Shown: positions 10,697 to 22,300 of the stretch, piece by piece
How positions within the stretch are numbered: position 1 is the first letter of the stretch
Layout of the letters: every line of letters begins with the position of its first letter
Origin: Limnomonas spitsbergensis
Taxonomy: Eukaryota > Chlorophyta > Chlorophyceae > Chlamydomonadales
DNA length: 64,000 nt
Direction: 5' to 3'
Assembly (NCBI GenBank): GCA_037349105.1
Contig: JAYJMM010000105.1
Coordinates: 1,736,001 to 1,800,000 of the forward strand
Program-made: the position numbers and the translations under genes
Notes under the pieces: generated by a model
The model's input: the letters and a program-made list of their open reading frames with translations, nothing else
The model's database searches: none
Told to the model about the DNA's origin: nothing

Positions 10697-13600
10697 CTAT
10701 CCAGAGAAATGCTGTAGCATGTGACGGTCGTGCTCCTGCTCGAGCACCTGACCTGGCTCAGCCTTGGGGTGCCAAGGGATGCTACTGGCCATACGAGCAG
10801 GATAACGCGCCACCCCCACTATGCCTGCCCAATCCAGGTCCACTATCTTGATCTCGACGTTGCCGCTCGCCCTCCGCCACATCACGTTAGGACCACGTAA
10901 GTTCCCATGAGCAATCTTCTTCTCATCCACCAGCACATTGTGTATCTTGCAAACTGCCTCCTTGATGGCCAGAAGCACCTCTCCTCGATCAGCCATCGAA
11001 AGCCTGAGGCAGGACGTCCAGTCATCGCTGAGAAGGTCCTACAGCCAGCAAGTTGGGGGCAGGTGGATAGGAAACGTCACAAAGTTGCGGTACATCGTAT
11101 TCGGCTCATGGCTTCTGGTCGTGGTTTTTGTGATGGACTAGAGCCGACCTTTGCTTTTAGCTAGTACTCGTTACTGACGGTCACCTTTGCCCTGCAGCCT
11201 TGGACCGGCCTACAGCCGGAGGCCCAAGCAACATGGCTACACTAAGGTGTCCAGCTGGAGTGCTTCAGTTTAGCTGACATATACCCGACGTAAAGCCGAA
11301 CCTTGCCAAAATAAAACAAACTAGTCAGGGATTGGCTGGCAGGTCGGGGCCCGAAATGCGTCGAGCTGGCCGCACCTGCACCACGTATGACCACCCGCCC
11401 GGCAGACGGACACAGTTGAGGAGCGCAGGCGTAAGAGCCTCGTCCCACATGGCGCGGTGCACCTATACCAGGGATGATGGTGGGGATTACATTCGGGAAT
11501 AGAGTTGGAATGATCGTATCTTTTTTCATGCCACGTTCAGCATGCCTCCCCGCAGCCGCCGAAGGCCCTATTGTCTGAGCAGCCTGAGTGCACACACGCC
11601 CAAACATAATGGCTGGCCGCACACAGGGCCTCCGGCCGAAGGTTACTGAACCTGTAGTCATGAAAAACTGAACAGTAGTCATGAAAGAAGAAAATCAAGC
11701 TGGGATTAGAGTCGAGGTTTGGCTGGTTAAGCCCAAGCTTGGCCACACCGCGGTGGGCATGCACTGTGTTTCTTAGCTGCCTGACGGTCACCGCAACTGA
11801 CCCAACCACAAACCTGGGTGCAGCAACGCCCTGAGACTTGCCTTCTCTGGATACTCCCGAAGACTGAACTTGACCAGCACGCGGCCATGCAGTGGCATGT
11901 CGCAGATGAACAACAGCCGCTCTTCATAGCCGGGCACCGCCGTGACCATCGAGAAGCTGAGCTGAGAGAGAGGATACGGGAGGTGGGCCCACATTGAGGA
12001 CGCTGCTGCCTGCGCCAGCTCCCCACGGCGCGCAGCGGACGTATCTACGTCCGGGCCCTTCAGCGCAGCCCACTCCCAAGCTCTGACTAGGGCTCCTTCG
12101 TACACCTTTGACATGCTGCCAAGGTTCGGAAGCATCGCTGTGAGGGGCTTGTGGCTGTCGTCTCCGCTCATGAACTTGTAGCGCTCCTGCAGCAGCAGCA
12201 GCGCTGCTTCCGTGCCAGCGAGCACCCGGGCAACCTGCAACCCATGCTGCTCCTGCCGGTCCGCCAGCGGCAGCAGCAACAGTCGCGGGGTCAGAGGCTC
12301 AGAGGCCATCACGTTCCCCTCGACCGTGTACGCGCCATGGACGGTGAGGCAGGTGCCGCACAGCTCCAGAAGCATCACAGGCGCGCCACTCGCACGCAAC
12401 AAAGGCTCCGCCTCCCACCGGTTCCCGTCCTGCATCGACAGCGTGCAAACACGAGAGACTGAGTGAGGGGACAGAAGAGTGTCACAGGGAAGGAAGGAAG
12501 GAGGAAGAAGTGAGAGCTGACATCGCTGTCAGTTTTTTCGGGCTCGCTTCATTTCAGCTATATTTAGTATTTGCTATTAAAATTGCATGACCGCCGGTAC
12601 ATTTATGGCTACCCAAAGCTCATGTAGCATAACCTACAGCAGGTAGCGTATTATTAGCAGGAGTTCAGTATGGACCGATTTTACTATTAAGCTCAGGTGC
12701 GGCCTCAGGCCAGAGGCACCGTCCCCGGCCAGTTCAATCGCCTAACAGTCACACCAGTGCCCTAGTCAGGCTGCTTGGGCCTGTGTCTGTAGGCCAGTCC
12801 AGCATGACCTCCTTTGCAGTAGCCGCAAGCAGGCCTGCCAGAGGCGGACTGAAAGCCTAAAAAATGATAACGAGGTCTTGTCAAGGGCCCTGACCATGCC
12901 TCACACCTGTCCAGAAATGCAAAGCCTTAAATACCCTATGCAATTGTCACACTTACTTGATAAACACCTCGACGTAGCGCAGGGCTTGGTAAAGCACATC
13001 GCCGAAGTGCACCTTGGCCTCGAACAGGCAGAGGAGGTAGGAGAGGCCCTTCACGTGGAGGACGATCTCACCATCGTTGGCCCCGGAGGCGCTGGACCTC
13101 TCTGGCACTGTGAACTTTGGCAGCACGTCGGCAAAGTGCTTGGCGTACCACGACAAGAAGGAATTCTGGCGGTCCTTCTCCTCCTTATACACCTTGGCCT
13201 GAAGGGGCAAGGGCCCGTTCGAGGAGCATCAGTGGGTCAACAGGGACAGCAGTCTCTACCAGGATCATTGGCATGCCTTGATACCCTCCTCTCCCAGCCT
13301 CCCTCCTCCTGCCTTTCCCTCCACTAGCACCATCCACCTTCCAAGCCTCACTCGCTCCCCCCCTCCACCCACCCCTCTGACCTAGCCCTGCCCTCCATTT
13401 TCCGTCATCTCCACTGGGATGAGTGCAATCAATGGTCCATGGGCAAGGAGGGTTGGCAAAAATGAGGGTTGGGTTGATCCCGTCAAGATTAAGCGAAGCT
13501 GTCCAGCTTTTCTTACCATTACTACGCAGAGCTCCTCAGCAGCCTGGGTGAGCAGCCAGCAAAGAGGGAGTACGGTCAGGGCATGAGACAAGATAAGCGC

Positions 13601-16600
13601 AGATTCGATTTTATGTAGGGTCACAACATGTGAAATATAGACACACAACGTCAGTTACCGAGCAGCTACAATATCCTGCAGCTACAAAAGTGCTACGCCG
13701 TATCCTTTTGGAAGTTGGGGTGCGAAGCATAAAGTATACAAAAAACACGAAGCGTCCAACTGCAGACTGGGTCTCACGCACCACGAAATGCTTCTTCTTC
13801 GGGGTGATGCTTCCCGGGATCGAATGCGCCGCGTCCACCACAAGACCAAACTCAGGCGCTCGCAGCAGCACTGGCGGCGCCATGTGCACGTCCACAGCTT
13901 TGTTTCGTCCTGTGTAGAAGGCTACATCGCTCCTTGTGCTATGGTCGCTGGTCGGGATCAGCTTGAGCCTGTCCGCCTCGCATGGATTCGCCAGATCGCT
14001 GGGCTTGACAGTGATTTTGACTTTTTTGAACAGAGGTCCTGGAGCAGGATAAGGCAGGTTGTGGGTCCATCAGGGGGGCACAAGGGTTCAGCACGACCCT
14101 ACTTTTACCAGTTGTCCCTCCCCACGCTCTCGACCCTTCGCTGGAACGCGCCCGGCGACAAAATACATTTTGGTTTGTTTGGCTGGCGCCGCAGCCTGTC
14201 CGCAGCGGAGTCTCGGGGTGACATGTCGCTATCCAACAGACTCGACAGTCTCCACTCAAGACCCCCTCGCCTAAAGCCCACCGGCCTTTCAACCCAGTCT
14301 CCACTCAAGACCCCCTCCCCTAAAGCCCACCGGCCTTTCAACCCAGTCAGGCCTGGGTCCCAATCAGACTTTTGGAGGCCGCGGGGCCGCAGTACCGCAG
14401 TACCAACAGAATAACTGTGGGCAGTCTGCCCCGTGGCCGCTAAAAGCCTGATCGGCCCAGATAGAGCTATGCATGCAGGAGGAAGTCCACCCAGGGAGTC
14501 CATTCAGGGGCACTCCCATGCACCTGCAGTAATTGCCTCAACACAACGAAAATCAAGTGCCAAAAGAGAACTACCTGCACTTTCAATATGGTAGGCCTCT
14601 CGGGGTGGTCACAGTTCAGAATCTACCCCTTCCTCCACACCTGTACCTCCCGCCAAACCCAAAGCCAACCTTCCAGCATCGGAGCCATCCCCGCCATCGC
14701 TGCAGGCAGCAGGCACACAAACTATTTGTCAGCGACTGATTAAATCTAGCAAAGTGGGGCAGGAGACACATTATTTTGCTTGCACACTCCGGCCTCCGGG
14801 CGGAGGCCCCAGATTCGGCCAGATGCGCACGCGCGTGGGCCTCAAATGCGGGGGGATTGGGCAGGGGTAGGGCAGAGAGACGGCGAGGTAGCATGGGAGG
14901 GATGGGCGTGAGCCAGGCCTGTCTACGGGGCTCTGACCAGGCACATGCAGGGGGACAGCAGGGCGCGCCACTGCAGCCCTCTCTGCAACTGCGAATTCCC
15001 TGTTGATGGCCCTTCGGCCCACGACGTAGCCAGGGCGGCAGGTGGGCACATGGGGGAAGGAGAGCGTCATTCGGGAGGGCCCACCAGCAGGGGGGCCTGG
15101 CGGCAGCAAGGAGGGGTGGGGGAACTCAAATGAGGTGCAGGCAGTGCGAGCGCATGTGCCTCAGGGGGCGTGCTCAGATGGTGCGAAAGCTGGGAGGAGG
15201 TCAAAACAGCTGGCAAACTGCACCCTGTGGCAGAAAACACGGGCAGGGGCATCGGCCCGACAAGCACAGCAGCTCTGCAACCTGAACTGGCCTCCGGCCG
15301 AAGGCATGGGCAGCATGCTTGACCACATATGGGTTGCACGCAGTGGCGCAACGCCTGCTACCCTGGTGATGAGCCCCAAGCGCATGCGTGTCGACGGGTT
15401 CCCGTGGGATCGCCTCTCCTAGGATGGGCCTAGTTATCGTCAGCCATTTGTCAGCTACTCGCCGGCTACACTGCGGCCTACAACCGCAGGCCCCAGATGT
15501 GACCATGCATGTTGCCTGAGGCCTCTGGCCGTAGTGTAGCTGGCCACAGCAGAAAGGGCCCTTGGGTAGCCTCATATGCACCGAAGCAAGCGCGAGCAGG
15601 GCACGCGGGCTTCGGTGGAATCCATGATGGGTCACACATGGTTCAGCTACCCCTTCCTCGCTCCACACCTGTCCCTCCTGCCAAACCCACCTGGCCCTGC
15701 TGCCCCCGCCGCCGCCGCCGCTGCAGGCAACAAGCACCAAACGATGCGTCAGGAAATGATCAAATCTAGAAAAGTGGGGTAGCAGACACATCCTGGGCAG
15801 CAGGCACTGCGGTCCAGGGGCAGGGGGGGGGCTCCATAGAATTGCAGGGAGGTGCGCCACGGCAGAGGAGTAGCGAGGGGGGGGCGGGCTGCAACATGGG
15901 AGAGGGAGGCAATAGGGAAACCACAGGTGTGCTGCCCCACTCCGGGGACTGGGCTACACGTACGTGCGCAGCCCCACCGCGCACTCCTCCGTGGGCAAGG
16001 AGGGGCTGGAGAACTGCTAGGGGGCTGGGAGGGATGTACCCTGCAGAGTCTGGCAAGCTCCAGGGTGGCATGCAGCCGCCTGCCTGCAGACCTGTAGTAG
16101 GCCACTACCTGGCAGGCGCATGGATGGGCTACTGCTCAGCTACAGTTCAGCTACGGTTCAGCTAGCCTTCGGCAGGTTCTGTGCGCGCGCTGCCAACCAC
16201 ACTGGATGGCGCATGGCAGTACATGCATGGAATTCATTTGCCCATGCTGGAGCTCTTGGGAGATCATGTGCGGACTGATTGGGCAGTCCAACCCACCCCG
16301 GGGAGGCGTGCGACAGCATCTGCCGTGCCAGAGCATGCATGAGCTCAAACTTCAGCTGCGTGCACTCACTGCACCCCCAGGTCCATGCATGGAGGTTCGT
16401 GTGCATCCGCGAGGGCGCGGGGGTCCCAAATGCGGGGGGATGGGGCAGGTTGAGGGGCGGCAGCACATGCATGGAGTTTGAGGCTCTTGTGAGACCATGC
16501 AGGATACCTCCGGCTGTAACCTTCTGAGATGAATCCCGAGGACCGTGCCGCATGGGCTCACCAGTCTCACCTTTGCGTGCCTGTGCGGCCCAGTAGCCAA

Positions 16601-16736
16601 CAGCCTGTATTGCTCCTGCGAATTGATTCTGAAAGCGAGGATCGTCCGGTTCAACGTCCTCGGCGTAGGACAACGCCTCACCGGCAGCTTCGGAGTTGAT
16701 GGTTCGAAGCGATGCCAAGGTCTCTTCTTTAGTCAT
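10697..16736 (-). CDS. PD-(D/E)xK nuclease-like plus protein-kinase-like fusion (Crinkler/CR-effector-type architecture)
   Basis: Exons on the minus strand: 16571-16736, 13782-14038, 13517-13543, 12968-13198, 11842-12429, 11376-11462 and 10697-11038, giving about 565 residues. The start is ATG 16736 and the stop TAG 10697. Phases agree at every join. Exon 3 is only 27 nt, and the intron after exon 5 begins GCAAGT (GC-AG). Residues about 151-227 hold a restriction-like core: Asp192, then a hydrophobic strand ending LFEAK (Glu210, Lys212). The C-terminal third is kinase-like: VLVKF (Lys414), LPGGWSYVV in the N-lobe, HGNLRGPN at about 496-503 and VDLDWAG at about 520-525. Related proteins usually read HGD; here Asp498 is Asn, so catalytic activity is doubtful. 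Such nuclease-kinase pairs are known among eukaryotic CR/Crinkler-type proteins. One uncertainty: a stronger GTAAGT donor at 12956 breaks the frame into exon 5, so I used the GT at 12967. Confidence 0.7.
11205..11246 (+). repeat. Dispersed fold-back repeat, copy in intron 6 of the nuclease-kinase gene
   Basis: Contains GGCCTACAGCCGGAGGCCCA followed by AGCAACATGGCTACA. The same core recurs in reverse or degenerate form near 15291, 15461-15545, 44605, 57180 and 57876-57912. Confidence 0.6.
14249..14346. repeat. 49-bp tandem duplication in intron 1 of the nuclease-kinase gene
   Basis: Copies at 14249-14297 and 14298-14346 differ by a single base (CTCGCC versus CTCCCC). Near-identity indicates a recent duplication. 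Confidence 0.9.
14590..16150. repeat. Duplicated repeat block within the large first intron
   Basis: About 14600-14900 and about 15640-15900 share a diverged sequence in the same order: a CCCCTTCCTCCACACCTGT-like start, a 'GCTGCAGGCA' segment, then 'ATCAAATCTAG.AAAGTGGGG', then a GC-rich tail with GGGGGG runs. A shorter third relative of the tail ('AAATGCGGGGGGAT') is at about 16428. Two fold-back repeat copies lie between them (about 15291 and 15461-15545). I see no coding exon here; this intron appears to have grown by repeat insertion. Confidence 0.55.
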
Positions 16737-17426
16737 GACTCACTGCAACATACCATGGTTTAGATTCAGGTTTGAATGTGTTTGTGTCAGGGCTTGAGGA
16801 TTAGGCCTTCATTGTGACTCGGCGTCTTAGTGAAGGGGTCAGGTGGGGGCTGCCTGCCTGCCTCAGCCTCGTCCACTTAGTGTATCGGTGGGAGAGATTG
16901 AGACGCTCCTGCACTTACGTACTACGCCATCATAATGAAATGTGTGGGATCCGCATGGACCTGCATGGACCTGTGACTAGAGTGCTAAAAGAAATGTGTT
17001 GATGGACAAACTGTATGTGTGCCATGGGTTTGACACATTTAGGCCAGAGGAAATGGATTTCCCGGTTTTTGTGGGCGCATTAAGATGAAGGAAGACACAA
17101 CCTCCTGCACTCGATATTCTTTAGCGTCGCGTAATTCGCTCTATCCTCTGCTTTCGAGAAGCCTAACTCTGCAGCCTCCTGGCCCACACAGGAGAGAAGG
17201 GTTTTATCACAGGCTATCCACATCCATTAGGGCTCTTGCTAAGGGTCATCGCGAAATGGTCAGCGCTTATATACCTCGCAAAAAGCATCTCACCTATTCT
17301 GGGACTGCACAGCTGGTCTCCGAGACGCAATAGAACGAAATAAGAAACGAATGCCAAAAGAGGGCTTTCAAAGGAATAGTCTAAATAATTTTTACCTTGG
17401 TATGGACTGAGGTGTGGACAGGTCAA
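16737..17426. other. Upstream region of the nuclease-kinase gene
   Basis: No gene seen. A short plus ORF (17085-17333) has no recognisable motif. The promoter of the minus-strand gene should lie within the first few hundred bases. Confidence 0.35.
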
Positions 17427-17500
17427 TTACTGCAGCTGCATTGTGATTTCCCTACTTCTTCAAGGAAAGAAGTAGGGAAATCACAATGCAGCTGCAGTAA
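17427..17500. repeat. Perfect 34-bp inverted repeat with 6-nt loop
   Basis: Arms 17427-17460 and 17467-17500 are exact reverse complements and begin TTACTGCAGCTGCATTGTGA. The loop CAAGGA is at 17461-17466. The flanking bases do not pair, so the palindrome ends sharply. It marks the left edge of a compositionally different, GC- and G-run-rich stretch. It may be a mobile-element end, a small-RNA hairpin, or an assembly fold-back artefact. Confidence 0.95.
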
Positions 17501-17667
17501 AGGGAGACGGAGACGGAGGGGGGCAGCTGGGGGCAGGCACTCTTGACGGGCCCCACTAGGAGAGGGGAGGGGAGGCATGTGCAGGAGGCGCGAGCGTTGC
17601 TCCTGACAGCGCTCCTTATGGTCGGAACTGCCTTTGATCGGGGCTGCCCCTGCGGCCCTCCCAGGAA

Positions 17668-17736
17668 AGGGTCTCGAACCCAATGCCCGAGATAACCCAT
17701 AGCTGAGAATGCAAGGAATGCATCTGGTTGGCTACA
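17668..17736 (-). repeat. tRNA-like (SINE-type) remnant with exact B box
   Basis: On the minus strand GGTTCGAGACC (17670-17680) matches the pol III B-box consensus exactly. TAGCCAACCAGATG (17721-17734) is A-box-like, starting 54 nt upstream. The T stem has only three pairs and no cloverleaf closes, so it is more likely a SINE or pseudo-tRNA than a tRNA gene. Confidence 0.35.
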
Positions 17737-18266
17737 CCTGTTAGCCCCGCGGCTGCCGGCCGGCCGGGTGCCAAAGGGCAGCTTTAGGCGGGTGATCCCT
17801 ATTGTCAGTTTCGGTCGAGCAAGTGTGTTGCACGTCGTTATCTTGCGCCAGAATGCACACTGTTTGGCCGCCGTCTCCCCGCTGTGAGGCGCTCTGCGTC
17901 CTCGCCCACCTGCACCCGCGCACCCCCACCTTCCCCACTTTACTCCTGCTGCGAGAGGCAGCCACTGCTGACCCCGCACTGCTGACCCTCCAGGTCCCCC
18001 CGCGCCACTCTAGCGCAGCCAGAGGAGCCCGAGCTCGATAGCGCCATCACAATCGAGGCCGGCATGGACCAGACGGCGTCCGTGCCACTCTACCCATCCT
18101 GCGACCCCGACTAACAAGGCAGCGGTGGAAGCGGCGGCAACTGCGGCCCATCCCGTGACCGCGCCAGGAAAGGCAGAGGTGACAGAGGCCCAGCCCGGTG
18201 CCAGCGGCGACGCTGCCGGGTCCAGTGACAGCGATTAGTATCGCGTAAAATGCCTACAAATGCTCC

Positions 18267-18583
18267 CACAGCTGCCGCTGCACACCCCCACCGCCGCCTC
18301 ACACCACTAATACAAGTAATGGCTGTAAAGTATGTTTTTTGCTCTTCAGTTTTTTGTTTCTTTTCATTTTTTACACTGCCACCTTCTCCGCAGAATATGC
18401 TGAAGGCGTCCGTCAAGAATAGCTGCCGCTGCGCACCCCATCCCCCCCAAACACGACACACGCACCCCCCTCCCCCACCCCACCACTCGCGCTGCCGCTG
18501 CGCAACCCCTCCCTCCCACAACACACACGCACCGCTCTCCCCCCTCACCGCAGAATGTGCTAGAGGCGTTTGTCAAGAACAGC
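18267..18583. repeat. Tandem duplication including an exon start
   Basis: A block of about 165 bp is duplicated. CAGAATATGCTGAAGGCGTC (about 18391) and CAGAATGTGCTAGAGGCGTT (18551) follow similar pyrimidine tracts, and the GCTGCCGCTGCGCA.. segment occurs near 18268, 18421 and 18491. The upstream copy of the exon start is non-functional, consistent with decay of the locus. Confidence 0.6.
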
Positions 18584-18858
18584 GAGGATAAGATCGTCTC
18601 CAAGCCCTCTAGCTAGCAGCTTGCGGACGTGCCGCCCCTGCGCACCTGCTCGGGCGGGCCGCCTCAGGGCGGCGCCGCCGGCGTGGACGGCGCGGAGCCG
18701 TCCGGCTGCGAGGTGTGCGCAAGACGCCGCAAGCCTCCGCGCGGCAACAGCTCCTTCCTGCTGCGCGCGGTGGACAGCGCGGGCCTCTTGGGGCTCAGCA
18801 ACATCGGCCTCAGCCCGGGCTTCAAGGCAGGTAGTGCAGGTTGGGGGGGGGGTCCTTG

Positions 18859-19320
18859 TCAGCCTGGGCTTCTGGGGGCCTCGGTGCGAGCTCAGGGGGG
18901 GCCTCATCAGCCTGGGCTTTGGAGCCTTTGCAGGCTCAAGTACAGCAAGAGAGCATGTTGTAGGGGCTGCTTTTCTGAGGGGGGAGGGAGTTTGACAGCA
19001 TGATTGAGGCAGGGGGGTAGGCAGGGCAGGCAGGCAGGCAGAAGGGCGGGTAGGTCAGAGTAACTGGGGCATGTGTTTTGGGGGGCGGGCTGCTGGGGCG
19101 GTAGCGCAGGTGTGGAAGGGGGGGACGCTTATCAGCCTGGGCTTCTGGGTCTCGTTGCAGGTACGGGGGGACAGCAAGGAAGTGTGTTGTAGGGGCTGAT
19201 TCCCTTGAGGGGGGGGGGAAGTAGGGGCAGGCAGGGCATGACAGGCGGGCAGTCAGGCAGAGGGGCGGGTATGTTGGTATCTGGGGCTGGTGTTATCCTG
19301 GGGTCGGGAGCAGGGTGGCA
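18859..19320. repeat. Imperfect direct duplication with G-runs
   Basis: TCAGCCTGGGCTTCTGGG followed by ACAGCAAG and TGTTGTAGGGGCTG occurs in order at about 18859-18970 and again at about 19130-19210. Each is followed by long G-runs and GGCAGGCAGG-type repeats. Intron-like, with strong potential for G-rich structure. Confidence 0.55.
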
Positions 19321-22300
19321 TGATCGAGGCACGGGGACGGGTAGGGTGGTGTTTGGGGCCGTCGTTTTGTTTAGAGGGGGCCTCGGCGGCCAGGGGGCTT
19401 CAATGCGTCAAGAAATTGTTTTCTGATTTCCCCAACGGCAACCGCCACACAACCTTTGGCGCTTGCCCTGCACCAGACGGGCCCTGCATCCAAAGGAGAC
19501 ATTTCGGTGACGTAGCGTGCAGGCGCCGGGATTGGGGCAGTGCTGTGTGTCTGAGGCACGGAGGGGAGCGTGGCGAGGCACGTGTTACATGTCTTTGTGT
19601 ATGGTTTCTAGAACGTGGCTTCATATACTCGTAGGTGTCTGCTTTCCAAAGCTCGAAACTGGCCTGCTGCTGTACTGCCTTACCTGCTGCTGTACCGCCT
19701 TGCCTGTCTGATGCGTCAGGAGACAAGCGGTGACAGCATCGAGGAGGACAGCATGGGAGGCGGCGGTGGGGAGGAGAAGACTAGATGGCGCAGGCGGCGT
19801 CAGCGGCAGTTGCTCCCGCTTCCACGTCTGGTAAAGCCTTGGAGGTGCACCTGCCTCAGCACCTCATCCCTCCGCTCCTCCGCCGCTGCTTGCTCCGCCC
19901 TGACATGTTCGGGCGTCGCAGCCGCTTATTCTCGCTACCAGCTCGCGGCCGATTGCGCCGCCGAGCTCCTCGCTATGCACGGTCAGCCGCCGCGCTGATG
20001 CCCCGATTTGATCTGCAGCTTGGCCCGATGCACCTCCAGCTGCTACCGCCTATCCTTCTCCGCAGCCGTCCGCGTGCCGTCAAGTTGATTTCCAGCAGCG
20101 CCTACTCCAGCTGCAAGTCGTCCCGCTTCAGCCGTGACTGCCTTTCAACCTGAGACGCCGACATTGCCGCTGATGCCATCTCTGCCTGCAGTGTGTGGGT
20201 TCCGAGACCAGCAGTGCTCCCTTACTCTGAGGTGCATGCCCTTACCTCGCTGCCTGGGAGGCGGTTGCGTACATCATGCTGGAGCTGTCTCAGGTGAGCC
20301 GGACGGTGCTGGGCAGGATTGGGGGGCTGGTCTGGGCTGGAAGGACAGGGAGGCTGAGCTGGACTGGGCAGGACTGAGAGGCTGGGCTGGGAGCCGGTTG
20401 AGAACTGCTTGGTTGGCTGCAGGAGAGACTGACGTAACGCTGGAGCTGATGCGGAAGGGCTGGGCAGGACTGTGGGGGCTGGGCTGCGCTGGCTGGATGG
20501 GAGGCGGTTGGGTGTCCTGTGCAGGATTGTGGGGGGCTGGGCCTAGCTGGCTGCATGGGAATGGGAGGCGGACGTTACGCTTGGGCTGTAGCAGGTTGCT
20601 GCCTGGATCACATAGGCATGCTGCGCTTGCGGGGAATGGGTGAAGGGGAAAGGATTACTCATCATGTCGACCGCATGCGGAGGAAGCGGCAACTCCAGAG
20701 CATTGCGCTCGTATGGCGGATGAGGTAGCACAGCCACTTTAACGGTCGCTGTGGGGGAAAAGACACAGACACTGAGCACCTGTGCTAAGTGCACAGATAC
20801 ACACACGCAGGTGTCTGAGGGTCAGGAAGGCAAGACTACGGCATATGGTACATCGGGCAAACACATTGCAGCACGCGTACATGCCTTCCCACCCCGTTTG
20901 AGCACAGCACATACACACTTCAAGCACACACATGTGCCTTTGCGCCTCCGCCCCCGTGCACACAACAGGTGCGGCGAGACCTTATGATGGCGCACGGCCA
21001 CTGTGTGAGCTGGCCAAGGAGGTCGCTGCTCTTGACGGAGGCCAGTCGACAGAGGAGCCCGGCGAGCCCGCCGGCGGCGAAGATGGCAGGCCCGTCCCCC
21101 CTGCCACCGAGAGAGCGGTGTCCGAGTGTGTGCGCCTGGAGCAGCTGCTGCCGAGGGTGCATTAGTGTGCTCACCTCGCACGCGCAAGTCAAGCGCAGTG
21201 TGGGTGAGGCGGCGGCGGCCTCCGCCTGGCGACGGTTGCTAAGGCATCAGCATAGGGGTGGCTAGCAGCAGCTGTAGCTTGATAATGGGCGGGCGGCGGC
21301 ACGGAAGGCGCTGACAACGGTGGACCGGCGCGACACCCTGCCAACGATGCCATGGCGGCTGTGGCTGCTGCTGCCGTCAGACGGGAGCCGGCAGCGAAGG
21401 CAGCAGTCACCAAGGGATCTCGATAGCCTTGCTTGCAGAGCCGAGAGCTTCATGAGCTCCTGCAGGCTGCCCAGGTGAGGTGGGGTGTGTAGTGGGGGAG
21501 AGGAGGGCAGCTACGTCTTCCTCTGCTGCCGGCTGCCAGCAGGGAGAGGTGTGATGGGGCTGATGGGGCTGATGGGGACCCCATGGCCAGCAGTTTCACT
21601 CAACTCAATTTTGGCTTCTGAGCCTGAACAAGCTTGCCGGGAGCGCTGCCAGTTGCACTGCCCTTGCGGTTGAGATGCATTCAAAAGACATGACGCCCCT
21701 CGGACGTTTATACATGGTTGTGATGCCGTTTGAGGTGGCCCCTGTGCCCCCTCTCTCCTTGTTCCCCTGTCGCCAAAACCTCTCTGACGCAGGACCCTAT
21801 ACTGTTTGCAGAGTTTTCGTGCCTTCTGAAATTGTGTGCAACTCAACATGGCACAGGGTATGCATGCTATGTGCAAGGTGCCATTGTTGCCCCCGAGCCA
21901 TCTTCCCCCCCCTCTCCCCAAACCCAGGTGGGTCATGGAGCAAGCATCAGCGCGTAGAGCATCTGGTCCGGCTCATGTCTCTGATGGCGGTGCGACAGGC
22001 TAGTGCACTGTCGCTGTCCGAGGTGTCTCAGTCTTGCCAGCTAAGCGACCACACGTGAGTCTGAGGCGCTGCAGGAGCAGCCCGCAGCTCTGCTGGGTGC
22101 AGGCACCGTGCGCGATGCGCTGCTGCTGTAGCGGCTCTTGAAAGTCGCGGCTGGCTAGCAGCAGGCTATCGACGGGTGCACGGCGACACCCTGCGGTCCC
22201 TTACACACGGCTCGCTGTCCTGTGGAGAGGAGGCGGCGCCGGGCCCCTGAGCTGCCGCCCCCCCTCGCTACCTGAGGAATAAGGCTGTGCGCCCCCCCGC

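Noticed and set aside
14105..14503. First exon of the nuclease-kinase gene near 14105-14230 (frame with MSPRDSAADRL)
   Set aside because: Its donor (TG|GTAAAA) leaves the wrong phase for the exon starting at 14038, whereas the exon at 16571-16736 fits exactly.
18554..18830. In-frame TAG as evidence of a variant code (TAG = Gln, known in some ulvophytes)
   Set aside because: TAG ends the nuclease-kinase gene properly and no in-frame TAG occurs in the other reconstructed genes. A pseudogene explains it better.
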